NCBI GenBank assembly: GCA_017302755.1
Contig: JAFLCR010000143.1
Span: 1 to 5,763, forward strand
DNA length: 5,763 nucleotides
Source: Alphaproteobacteria bacterium
Lineage (GTDB): Bacteria; Pseudomonadota; Alphaproteobacteria; Rickettsiales; JAFLCR01
Direction of reading: 5' to 3'
In this document: in pieces, positions 1 to 5,763 of the stretch
Layout of the letters: each line of letters begins with the position of its first letter
Position numbering within the stretch: the first letter of the stretch is position 1
Made by a program: the position numbers and the translations under genes
Notes under the pieces: model-generated
What the model was told of the DNA's origin: nothing
The model's database searches: none
Seen by the model: only the letters and a program-made list of their open reading frames with translations

Positions 1-2127
<2,127 letters not shown>

Positions 2128-2132
2128 GTGGG

Positions 2133-2138
2133 CTCCTT
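2133..2138 (-). promoter_or_regulatory. rpoB ribosome binding site
   Basis: AAGGAG on the minus strand, five bases (CCCAC) before the ATG at 2127. It is the only strong Shine-Dalgarno sequence near the start and fixes MVHSFTSRK as the N-terminus. It gives rpoB its own initiation signal rather than depending on coupling to rplL, whose stop is over 150 nt away. Confidence 0.85.
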
Positions 2139-2224
2139 AAGTTTCCGAGGTTTTTCCGCAGCCTGGAACCTCTTGGGTCGCGGCCGCGCGCGTGAAGAAA
2201 AACATCGGATATGTCATCAATGCG

Positions 2225-2263
2225 AAAATGGGGTAGCGGGGAGACACTCTCCCCGCACCCCAT
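2225..2263 (-). terminator. rplL-rpoB attenuator hairpin (leaky terminator)
   Basis: An imperfect palindrome lies 26 nt after the rplL stop. GCGGGGAG (2236-2243) pairs with CTCCCCGC (2249-2256) around a five-base loop. After a small internal loop (TA against A), ATGGGG (2228-2233) pairs with CCCCAT (2258-2263), giving 14 pairs in all. Read on the minus strand, the stem runs straight into a run of only four T (2225-2228). A strong GC stem with a short U-run is what a partly read-through terminator looks like. E. coli has an attenuator at the same place, so that most transcripts end after rplL and a fraction continue into rpoBC. Function here is inferred from structure and position. Confidence 0.65.
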
Positions 2264-2289
2264 GAGTAGATGCTTGGAAAACCGAAATC

Positions 2290-2664
2290 TTACTTGATTT
2301 CGACCTTCGCGCCTTCCTTCTCGAGAACGGCCTTGATCTTCTCGGCTTCGTCCTTGTTGATGCCTTCCTTGACCTTCACGTTCTTCGCTTCGGACATGTC
2401 CTTGGCTTCCTTCAGGCCCAGGCCGGTGATGGCGCGGATTTCTTTGATGACGTTGATCTTCTTTTCGCCGGCATCCACCAGGACGACGTCGAATTCGGTC
2501 TTCGCTTCCGCGGCGGGAGCGGCGGCGGCGCCACCGGCAGCAGCGACAGCCACGGGAGCAGCAGCGGAAACGCCCCACTTCTCTTCAAGCTGCTTCACGA
2601 GATCCGCAGCTTCGATGACGGTGAGCTTGGAGAGCTCCTCGACGAGTTTTTCTAAGTTAGACAT
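2290..2664 (-). CDS. rplL: 50S ribosomal protein L7/L12
   Basis: Multi-copy stalk protein of the large subunit; it recruits elongation, initiation and release factors and stimulates their GTP hydrolysis. From the ATG at 2664 the protein has 124 residues, normal for the family. Residues 1-31 are the dimerisation domain that binds L10 (LEKLVEELSKLTVIEAADLV). Residues 32-56 are the Ala/Pro/Gly-rich flexible hinge. Residues 57-124 are the globular factor-binding domain with the conserved KINVIKEIRAITGLGLKEAK patch. An in-frame TTG at 2670 would add MN, but it touches the Shine-Dalgarno sequence (AAAGGGG, 2671-2677), whereas the ATG lies six bases from it; I therefore choose the ATG. The gene follows rplJ by 59 nt and is probably on the same transcript. 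Ends with TAA. Identity is certain. Confidence 0.99.
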   Translation of the reverse strand: MSNLEKLVEELSKLTVIEAADLVKQLEEKWGVSAAAPVAVAAAGGAAAAPAAEAKTEFDVVLVDAGEKKINVIKEIRAITGLGLKEAKDMSEAKNVKVKEGINKDEAEKIKAVLEKEGAKVEIK

Positions 2665-2670
2665 GTTCAA

Positions 2671-2677
2671 CCCCTTT
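2671..2677 (-). promoter_or_regulatory. rplL ribosome binding site that decides the start
   Basis: AAAGGGG on the minus strand, six bases before ATG 2664 and directly abutting the alternative TTG at 2670. Only the ATG has workable spacing. It is preceded by an AT-rich stretch (2678-2694, mostly T on the mRNA strand) of the unstructured kind that favours efficient initiation, fitting a protein needed in several copies per ribosome. Confidence 0.75.
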
Positions 2678-2723
2678 AGTAAAAAAATTTAAAACCATCT
2701 GACGCGAGAAGCGTCCGAATTCC

Positions 2724-3236
2724 TCACGCTTCCTTGCGGGCATACGCCCCAATGACCCGCGCCACCTGGCCCGCCGGCGCTTGAATGATCGTGACCAGCT
2801 TCGTCGCCGGAGCGGCGATGAGGCCCACGAGTTTCGCACGCAGTTCGTCGAGGGAGGGCAAGCTGGCCAAAGCCTGCACACCCGCCACATCCAGATTCTT
2901 GTCGCCGAAGCCGCCACCGATAAGCACGAGCTTGTCGTTGGCTTTGGCAAAATCATTCACCGCTTTTGCGGCCGCCACAGCATCCTGCGAGAAAGCGATG
3001 GCGGTCGGTCCCTGGAACAAATCCTTCATGTGAGCGAAGGGCGTTCCGTCCAGAGCCAGCTTGGTCAGCGTATTCTTGGTGACTTTGAAGCTTCCGCCCG
3101 CACCGCGCACCCTGCGGCGCAAATCGGTGATCTCGGCAACGGTGAGCCCCTTGTAATGGGCGACCACCACGGTCTGAGCGGAGGCGAAACCTTCGTTCAG
3201 TTCGGAAATCAGTTGTTTTTTAGCTGCGCGATCCAC
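2724..3236 (-). CDS. rplJ: 50S ribosomal protein L10
   Basis: L10 anchors the L7/L12 stalk to 23S rRNA next to L11. The 170-residue product matches the bacterial family (165 in E. coli). Residues 1-100 form the rRNA-binding domain, with VVAHYKGLTVAEITDLRRRVR (21-44 region) and KVTKNTLTKLA (51-61). Residues from about 130 form the long C-terminal helix that carries L12 dimers. After the LASLPSLDELRAKL segment 34 residues remain, against about 26 in E. coli as I recall it, which suggests three dimer sites rather than two. The start is GTG at 3236 with AAGGAG nine bases upstream; that ribosome site overlaps the rplA stop codon, so translation is likely coupled to rplA. Stop TGA. The 13-nt gap to rplA leaves no room for the usual L10 autoregulatory leader. 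Identity is certain. Confidence 0.98.
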   Translation of the reverse strand: MDRAAKKQLISELNEGFASAQTVVVAHYKGLTVAEITDLRRRVRGAGGSFKVTKNTLTKLALDGTPFAHMKDLFQGPTAIAFSQDAVAAAKAVNDFAKANDKLVLIGGGFGDKNLDVAGVQALASLPSLDELRAKLVGLIAAPATKLVTIIQAPAGQVARVIGAYARKEA

Positions 3237-3245
3237 GGTTCAGTT

Positions 3246-3251
3246 CTCCTT
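3246..3251 (-). promoter_or_regulatory. rplJ ribosome binding site overlapping the rplA stop
   Basis: AAGGAG on the minus strand shares bases with the rplA TAA stop (TAAGGAG) and sits nine bases before the rplJ GTG. This supports the non-ATG start and points to translational coupling between rplA and rplJ. Confidence 0.75.
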
Positions 3252-3951
3252 ATGCGGCCTGCAGCGAGGCAATATCGACCTTCACGCCCGGGCCCATGGT
3301 AGACGCGAGGGAAAGCTTCTTGAGGTACGTGCCCTTGGCGCCAGACGGCTTGGCCTTGGAAACCGCGTCCACCAGCGCGCGCAGGTTCTGCGCGAGAGCG
3401 TCGGCCGTGAAACTGGCCTTGCCGATGCCGGCGTGGATGATGCCGTTTTTGTCGGCGCGGAATTCCACCTGACCGCTTTTGGCAGCCTTCACCGCAGCAG
3501 CAACATCCGTTGTTACCGTGCCAAGCTTCGGGTTCGGCATCAGGCCGCGCGGGCCGAGCACCTTGCCGAGACGACCCATGAGAGCCATCATATCCGGGGT
3601 CGCGATGCAGCGGTCGAAATTGAGCGAACCGCCCTTCAGAATCTGCTCCGCGAGATCTTCCGCACCCACGATGTCTGCACCGGCGGCCGTCGCCTGCGCC
3701 GCCTTGTCGCCTTTAGCGAACACGGCCACGCGCACGGTCTTGCCGACGCCGTTGGGCATAGCGATCATGCCGCGCACGACCTGGTCGGACTGCGAAGCAT
3801 CAATGCCGAGATTGAGCGCGATTTCCACGGTTTCATCGAATTTCGCGGAGGAGTTTTCCTTCACGATCTTCATGGCGTCGGCGAGGGCATACACCTTCTC
3901 GCTGTCGACCTTTTCGCGCAGGGCGCGGTAACGCTTGCTAGCCTTTGCCAT
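3250..3951 (-). CDS. rplA: 50S ribosomal protein L1
   Basis: L1 forms the mobile L1 stalk of the 50S subunit near the E site and helps release deacylated tRNA. In many bacteria it also represses its own operon by binding the mRNA ahead of rplK. The product is 233 residues, the standard length. Domain I is made of the N- and C-terminal parts (roughly 1-67 and 160-233); domain II lies between. The L1 signature is clear at residues 126-147: GRLGKVLGPRGLMPNPKLGT followed by VT. ATG start at 3951; only 4 nt separate it from the rplK stop. The upstream Shine-Dalgarno is weak (a GGA about eight bases away), so initiation probably depends on ribosomes finishing rplK. Stop TAA. Identity is certain. 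Confidence 0.99.
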   Translation of the reverse strand: MAKASKRYRALREKVDSEKVYALADAMKIVKENSSAKFDETVEIALNLGIDASQSDQVVRGMIAMPNGVGKTVRVAVFAKGDKAAQATAAGADIVGAEDLAEQILKGGSLNFDRCIATPDMMALMGRLGKVLGPRGLMPNPKLGTVTTDVAAAVKAAKSGQVEFRADKNGIIHAGIGKASFTADALAQNLRALVDAVSKAKPSGAKGTYLKKLSLASTMGPGVKVDIASLQAA

Positions 3952-3955
3952 TGTC

Positions 3956-4387
3956 TTAATCCACTACCTGAATGCCCATCGACGTCGCCGAACCCGCGAT
4001 CATGGCCGCGGCGCCGGGAATGTCGTTGGCGTTAAGATCAACCATCTTCACCTTGGCGATTTCCTCGATCTGCTTCTTCGTGATCTTACCCACGAATCCG
4101 CCCTTGCCGGGAGTCTGCGAGCCCTTCTGGAGCTTCGCCGCCTTCTTGATGAAATACGTCACCGGAGGCGTCTTGGTGATGAAGGTGAAGGTACGGTCCG
4201 CATAAGCCGTGATCACCACGGGGATGGGCATACCCACTTCCATGGACTGAGTGGCCGCGTTGAACGCCTTGCAGAACTCCATGATGTTGAGGCCGCGCTG
4301 ACCCAGCGCAGGGCCGACCGGCGGAGACGGATTCGCCTTGCCCGCGGGAATCTGGAGTTTGATGTAACCTATTACTTTTTTTGCCAT
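3956..4387 (-). CDS. rplK: 50S ribosomal protein L11
   Basis: L11 binds the GTPase-associated region of 23S rRNA at the base of the L12 stalk; it takes part in factor-dependent GTP hydrolysis and in stringent-response sensing by RelA-type enzymes. The product has 143 residues against 142 in E. coli. The N-terminal domain (1 to about 70) holds PAGKANPSPPVGPALGQRG (14-32), whose prolines (20, 22, 23) lie in the region tied to thiostrepton sensitivity. The C-terminal domain (about 75-143) binds rRNA and includes KTPPVTYFIKKAAKLQKGS and the GKITKKQIEEIAK helix. ATG start at 4387 with AAGG (4394-4397) six bases upstream. It opens the rplKAJL run and follows a 263-nt spacer containing a candidate promoter. 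Identity is certain. Confidence 0.99.
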   Translation of the reverse strand: MAKKVIGYIKLQIPAGKANPSPPVGPALGQRGLNIMEFCKAFNAATQSMEVGMPIPVVITAYADRTFTFITKTPPVTYFIKKAAKLQKGSQTPGKGGFVGKITKKQIEEIAKVKMVDLNANDIPGAAAMIAGSATSMGIQVVD

Positions 4388-4410
4388 AACGGACCTTGAA
4401 TCTTACCTTG

Positions 4411-4425
4411 CGGGAGCGCCCCCCG
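4411..4425 (-). promoter_or_regulatory. small stem-loop in the rplK leader
   Basis: On the mRNA, CGGGG and TCCCG can pair (five pairs, one G-U) around a five-base loop GGCGC, about 24 nt ahead of the rplK ATG and just before the ribosome site. In many bacteria L1 binds the rplK leader to shut off translation of L11 and L1. This is the only compact structure between the candidate promoter and the ATG, so it is a possible site. I could not recognise the conserved L1-binding bases. Confidence 0.25.
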
Positions 4426-4441
4426 TTTTCAAGAGAGGCGC

Positions 4442-4469
4442 ACTATACTTAAATCGCCTGAAACCACAA
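4442..4469 (-). promoter_or_regulatory. candidate sigma70-type promoter for rplKAJL(-rpoB)
   Basis: Minus strand TTGTGG (4464-4469), 16-base spacer, TATAGT (4442-4447). The -10 matches five of six consensus bases, the -35 only the TTG. Transcription would start near 4435, giving a leader of about 48 nt. E. coli has a promoter at the same place, between nusG and rplK. Prediction only. Confidence 0.45.
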
Positions 4470-4550
4470 CGGAAAAATACGCCCCGGAGTGGATTCAGCA
4501 TTGACTTTCAAAAAACCTATTATTCTCCAGCCAATTACCTCTTTTTCTTT

Positions 4551-4593
4551 CGTCATCCCGGGGCATGCCGCATGGCATGAACCCGGGATCCAG
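4551..4593. repeat. REP-like palindromic intergenic element
   Basis: A 43-bp element begins CGTCATCCCGGGG and ends CCCGGGATCCAG. ATCCCGGG (4555-4562) pairs perfectly with CCCGGGAT (4582-4589), and inside it CATGCC (4564-4569) pairs with GGCATG (4574-4579) around a GCAT loop. The flanks CGTCATCCCGG and CCGGGATCCAG are what I recall from short palindromic repeats scattered between genes in many alphaproteobacteria. On the nusG mRNA it would fold as a strong hairpin but is followed by an A-rich stretch, not U, so it is not an intrinsic terminator. Only one copy is in the window; repeat status rests on recall. Confidence 0.55.
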
Positions 4594-4601
4594 GAAGCAC
4601 A

Positions 4602-4618
4602 TGCGGCCAAGGGCCGCA
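4602..4618 (-). other. hairpin 2 downstream of nusG
   Basis: TGCGGCC (4602-4608) and GGCCGCA (4612-4618) form a perfect seven-pair stem with a three-base loop (CTT on the mRNA). It lies between another hairpin and the REP-like element and has no U-run after it. It may protect the upstream secE-nusG mRNA from 3' exonucleases or mark a processing region; this is inference. Confidence 0.4.
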
Positions 4619-4623
4619 CAACC

Positions 4624-4640
4624 GCCGCCGACCAGGCGGC
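4624..4640 (-). other. hairpin 1 downstream of nusG
   Basis: GCCGCC (4624-4629) pairs with GGCGGC (4635-4640) around a five-base loop, starting 10 nt after the nusG stop. With the next two hairpins it makes a structured 3' region. No U-run follows, so intrinsic termination is not supported. Confidence 0.4.
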
Positions 4641-4650
4641 TCCCCTCCCC

Positions 4651-5181
4651 TTAAACCTTCTCGACCTGATTGAACTCCAGCTCCACCGGCGTAGGACGAC
4701 CGAAGATGGACACCAGCACGCGCAGACGCCCTTTTTCGGTATCGACTTCCTCGACATTGCCGTTGAACGACTCGAACGGCCCGTCGATGACCTTGACCTC
4801 CTCGCCAATGTCGAAATGCACGCGGGACGCGGGATTCTCGATCCCCTCCTCCACGGCCTTGAAGATCTTGTCGACCTCGGCGTCGGGAATCGGCTGCGGC
4901 TTGCCGCCGCCGCCCAGGAAGCCCGTCACCTTCTGGGTGTTCTTCACCATGTGCCAGGTGGCATCGTTGAGCTCCATCTTCACCAGCACGTAGCCGGGGA
5001 AGAATTTACGCTCCGTATTGATCTTCTTGCCGCGGCGAAGCTCCACCACGTCCTCAGTGGGCACAACCACCTGCTCGATCAGGGGCGTCAGGTTCTTCTG
5101 CGCCGCCTGCTCCTTAATGGACTGGGCCACTTTCTTCTCAAAGCCCGAATAGGCATGAACGATGTACCAACGCGCCGCCAT
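4651..5181 (-). CDS. nusG: transcription termination/antitermination factor NusG
   Basis: NusG rides on RNA polymerase: the N-terminal NGN domain bridges beta and beta' and reduces pausing, and the C-terminal KOW domain contacts Rho or ribosomal protein S10. From ATG 5181 the protein has 176 residues. The NGN domain opens with ARWYIVHAYSGFEKKVAQS and includes the conserved ERKFFPGYVLVKM segment. The KOW domain lies at about 120-176, with FDIGEEVKVIDGPFESFNG and VEEVDTEKGRLRVLVSIFGR. A TTG at 5196 would add five residues (MECDS) and overlap the secE end, but ATG 5181 has GGAG (5191-5194) nine bases upstream and gives the family-typical RWYIVHAYS N-terminus. secE ends 4 nt upstream, so the two are co-transcribed and probably coupled. 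Stop TAA. Identity is certain. Confidence 0.98.
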   Translation of the reverse strand: MAARWYIVHAYSGFEKKVAQSIKEQAAQKNLTPLIEQVVVPTEDVVELRRGKKINTERKFFPGYVLVKMELNDATWHMVKNTQKVTGFLGGGGKPQPIPDAEVDKIFKAVEEGIENPASRVHFDIGEEVKVIDGPFESFNGNVEEVDTEKGRLRVLVSIFGRPTPVELEFNQVEKV

Positions 5182-5185
5182 AGAA

Positions 5186-5380
5186 TCACACTCCAATGTT
5201 CAACAATGCCCGCACCAACCAGGATACGACGTTATCCACGAACAGAAAGAACAGCGCCGCCAGCACCGCCATCACCAGCACCATCATCGAAGAGACGAAA
5301 GTCTCCTTGCGGGTCGGCCAGGTAACGCGCGCCACTTCCTGGCGCACCTGGCGGATGTATTCTGCGGGGGACGTAGCCAT
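5186..5380 (-). CDS. secE: preprotein translocase subunit SecE
   Basis: Small essential subunit of the SecYEG translocon in the inner membrane; it clamps the two halves of SecY. The product has 64 residues, the short single-helix form found in most bacteria, unlike the 127-residue three-helix E. coli protein. An amphipathic cytosolic segment (about 5-26) carries the family motif EVARVTWPTRKE (15-26). It is followed by one transmembrane helix at about 29-48 (SSMMVLVMAVLAALFFLFVD) and a short tail. ATG start at 5380. The upstream Shine-Dalgarno is weak: AAGG is 13 bases away and the nearer sequence is A-rich, so expression may be modest. The gene lies 4 nt before nusG, the near-universal secE-nusG pairing. 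Stop TGA. Identity is certain from motif and context. Confidence 0.97.
   Translation of the reverse strand: MATSPAEYIRQVRQEVARVTWPTRKETFVSSMMVLVMAVLAALFFLFVDNVVSWLVRALLNIGV
5191..5194 (-). promoter_or_regulatory. nusG ribosome binding site inside the end of secE
   Basis: GGAG on the minus strand within the last codons of secE, nine bases before ATG 5181. It immediately follows the TT of the alternative TTG 5196, so it cannot serve that codon, and it decides the start in favour of ATG 5181. Confidence 0.65.
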
Positions 5381-5425
5381 CGCTTTTTCAATACCTTGGT
5401 TTCAATGTACGGGGATAGAGGGGAG

Positions 5426-5454
5426 GCTATAAAGGAAAACATGGGCTTATGCAA
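5426..5454 (-). promoter_or_regulatory. candidate promoter for secE-nusG
   Basis: Minus strand TTGCAT (5449-5454), 17-base spacer, TATAGC (5426-5431), with a start expected near 5419 and a leader of about 40 nt. Spacing is ideal; the hexamers match at the most conserved positions (TTG, TATA). It sits between the tRNA-Trp 3' end and secE, where a separate promoter would free secE-nusG from dependence on tuf. Prediction only. Confidence 0.45.
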
Positions 5455-5497
5455 GGCATCAAAGCGCTTCTTCTGCCTCTGCCCGCCCCTTAAAAGC

Positions 5498-5573
5498 TGG
5501 CAGGGGAGACAGGACTCGAACCTGCAACCCCCGGTTTTGGAGACCGGTGCTCTACCAATTGAGCTACACCCCT
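5498..5573 (-). tRNA. trnW: tRNA-Trp (anticodon CCA)
   Basis: A complete 76-nt cloverleaf with encoded 3' CCA (5498-5500). Acceptor AGGGGTG pairs with CTCCCCT except for one U-U at 6-67. The D stem is GCTC/GAGC with an AATTGGTA loop. The anticodon stem CCGGT/ACCGG carries the loop CT-CCA-AA. The variable loop is GGGTT. The T stem is GCAGG/CCTGT (one G-U) with loop TTCGAGT. The discriminator is G73, as required by bacterial TrpRS. The anticodon arm agrees with E. coli tRNA-Trp as I recall it. The gene lies between tuf and secE, a common arrangement; its 5' end must be released by RNase P from a tuf-containing or separate precursor. Confidence 0.97.
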
Positions 5574-5579
5574 AACGTA

Positions 5580-5620
5580 CATCCGGCATGGCCGAGGCCA
5601 TGCCGGATGCTTATCTTTTT
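5580..5620. terminator. 14-bp perfect inverted repeat with adjoining T-run between tuf and tRNA-Trp
   Basis: CATCCGGCATGGCC (5580-5593) and GGCCATGCCGGATG (5596-5609) are perfect reverse complements separated by two bases. Downstream of tuf on its own mRNA the stem is followed by TACGTT and then the tRNA, with no U-run; the A-rich stretch lies before it. On the plus strand the stem is followed after six bases by CTTTTTT (5615 on), so terminator geometry, if any, faces the plus direction, where no gene exists. It may be a tuf 3' stabiliser or a processing signal for the tRNA precursor, or block antisense transcription into tuf. The structure is certain, its role is not. Confidence 0.5.
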
Positions 5621-5638
5621 TCTGAAGAAGAAAGAACC

Positions 5639-5763
5639 TTACTTCAGAATCTCTGCCACGACGCCGGCGCCGACGGTGCGGCCGCCTTCGCGGATGGCGA
5701 AGCGCAGGCCCTGGTCCATGGCGATCGGCACGATCAGCTCGACTTCCACCGTCACGTTATCGC
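5639..5763 (-). CDS. tuf: elongation factor Tu, C-terminal 40 residues (partial)
   Basis: EF-Tu carries aminoacyl-tRNA to the ribosomal A site as a GTP complex. Only the end of domain 3 is in the window: 40 complete codons plus two bases, ending in TAA at 5639. The visible peptide runs from DNVTVEVELIVPIAMDQGLR through FAIREGGRTVGAGVV to AEILK, matching the family's invariant C-terminus. The Ala in FAIREGG corresponds to E. coli Ala375, one site of kirromycin-resistance changes, and is unchanged. The gene is cut by the right edge, so start, G domain and promoter cannot be judged, nor whether a second tuf copy exists elsewhere. It lies 65 nt upstream of tRNA-Trp on the same strand. Confidence 0.97.
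   Translation of the reverse strand, partial: DNVTVEVELIVPIAMDQGLRFAIREGGRTVGAGVVAEILK

Noticed and set aside
2180..2189. CGCGGCCGCG palindrome in the rplL-rpoB spacer
   Set aside because: A short GC palindrome expected by chance in such DNA; no second copy or flanking structure supports an operator.
2781..4399. Several plus-strand frames of 80-200 codons opposite rplJ, rplA and rplK
   Set aside because: All are antisense to intact ribosomal protein genes and rich in His/Arg/Gly in the way reverse-complement frames are.
4449..4808. A 119-codon minus-strand frame overlapping the end of nusG and the spacer to rplK
   Set aside because: It is a frame-shifted reading of nusG running through the hairpin cluster and candidate promoter, with no family resemblance.
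4489..5325. A 278-codon plus-strand open frame opposite nusG and secE
   Set aside because: It lies antisense to two certain genes and runs through the hairpin cluster, with biased composition and no family resemblance. I treat it as a shadow.

Overview
The window is a piece of a bacterial translation/transcription housekeeping cluster, entirely on the minus strand. In the direction of transcription (right to left) it reads tuf (3' end only), tRNA-Trp(CCA), secE, nusG, rplK (L11), rplA (L1), rplJ (L10), rplL (L7/L12), rpoB (first 709 codons, cut by the window edge). Protein details point to an alphaproteobacterium: a short one-helix SecE, the form of the RpoB rifampicin region, tRNA-Trp placed between tuf and secE, and a palindromic intergenic element of the 'CGTCATCCCGG ... 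CCGGGATCCAG' type common in that class. DNA is moderately GC-rich. I cannot place it to order or genus.

Layout. 5639-5763: the last 40 codons of EF-Tu. 5574-5638: a spacer with a perfect 14-bp inverted repeat. 5498-5573: tRNA-Trp with encoded CCA. 5381-5497: leader of secE with a plausible sigma70-type promoter. 4651-5380: secE and nusG, 4 nt apart. 4388-4650: the largest non-coding stretch, holding three successive hairpins (one a REP-like element) and a candidate promoter before rplK. 2724-4387: rplK, rplA and rplJ packed with 4-nt and 13-nt gaps. 2665-2723: a short AT-rich leader before rplL. 2128-2289: the rplL-rpoB spacer with a strong hairpin and a short U-run, the place and shape of the classical rplL-rpoB attenuator. 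1-2127: rpoB.

How it works together. EF-Tu and tRNA-Trp serve elongation. SecE is the essential small subunit of the SecYEG translocon. NusG ties RNA polymerase to the ribosome or Rho. L11, L1, L10 and L12 build the L1 stalk and the GTPase-associated stalk of the 50S subunit, to which EF-Tu docks. RpoB is the beta subunit of RNA polymerase. The layout suggests reading from secE and rplK promoters, translational coupling within rplKAJ, and partial termination ahead of rpoB so that the polymerase subunit is made in smaller amounts than L12.

No novel system is visible; coding content is ordinary and intact. The points worth a second look are regulatory: no room for an L10 leader between rplA and rplJ, a REP-like element inside the operon, the rplL-rpoB attenuator, an oddly oriented hairpin and T-run between tuf and tRNA-Trp, a U6-U67 mismatch in the tRNA acceptor stem, and a long L10 C-terminal helix suggesting three L12 dimers.
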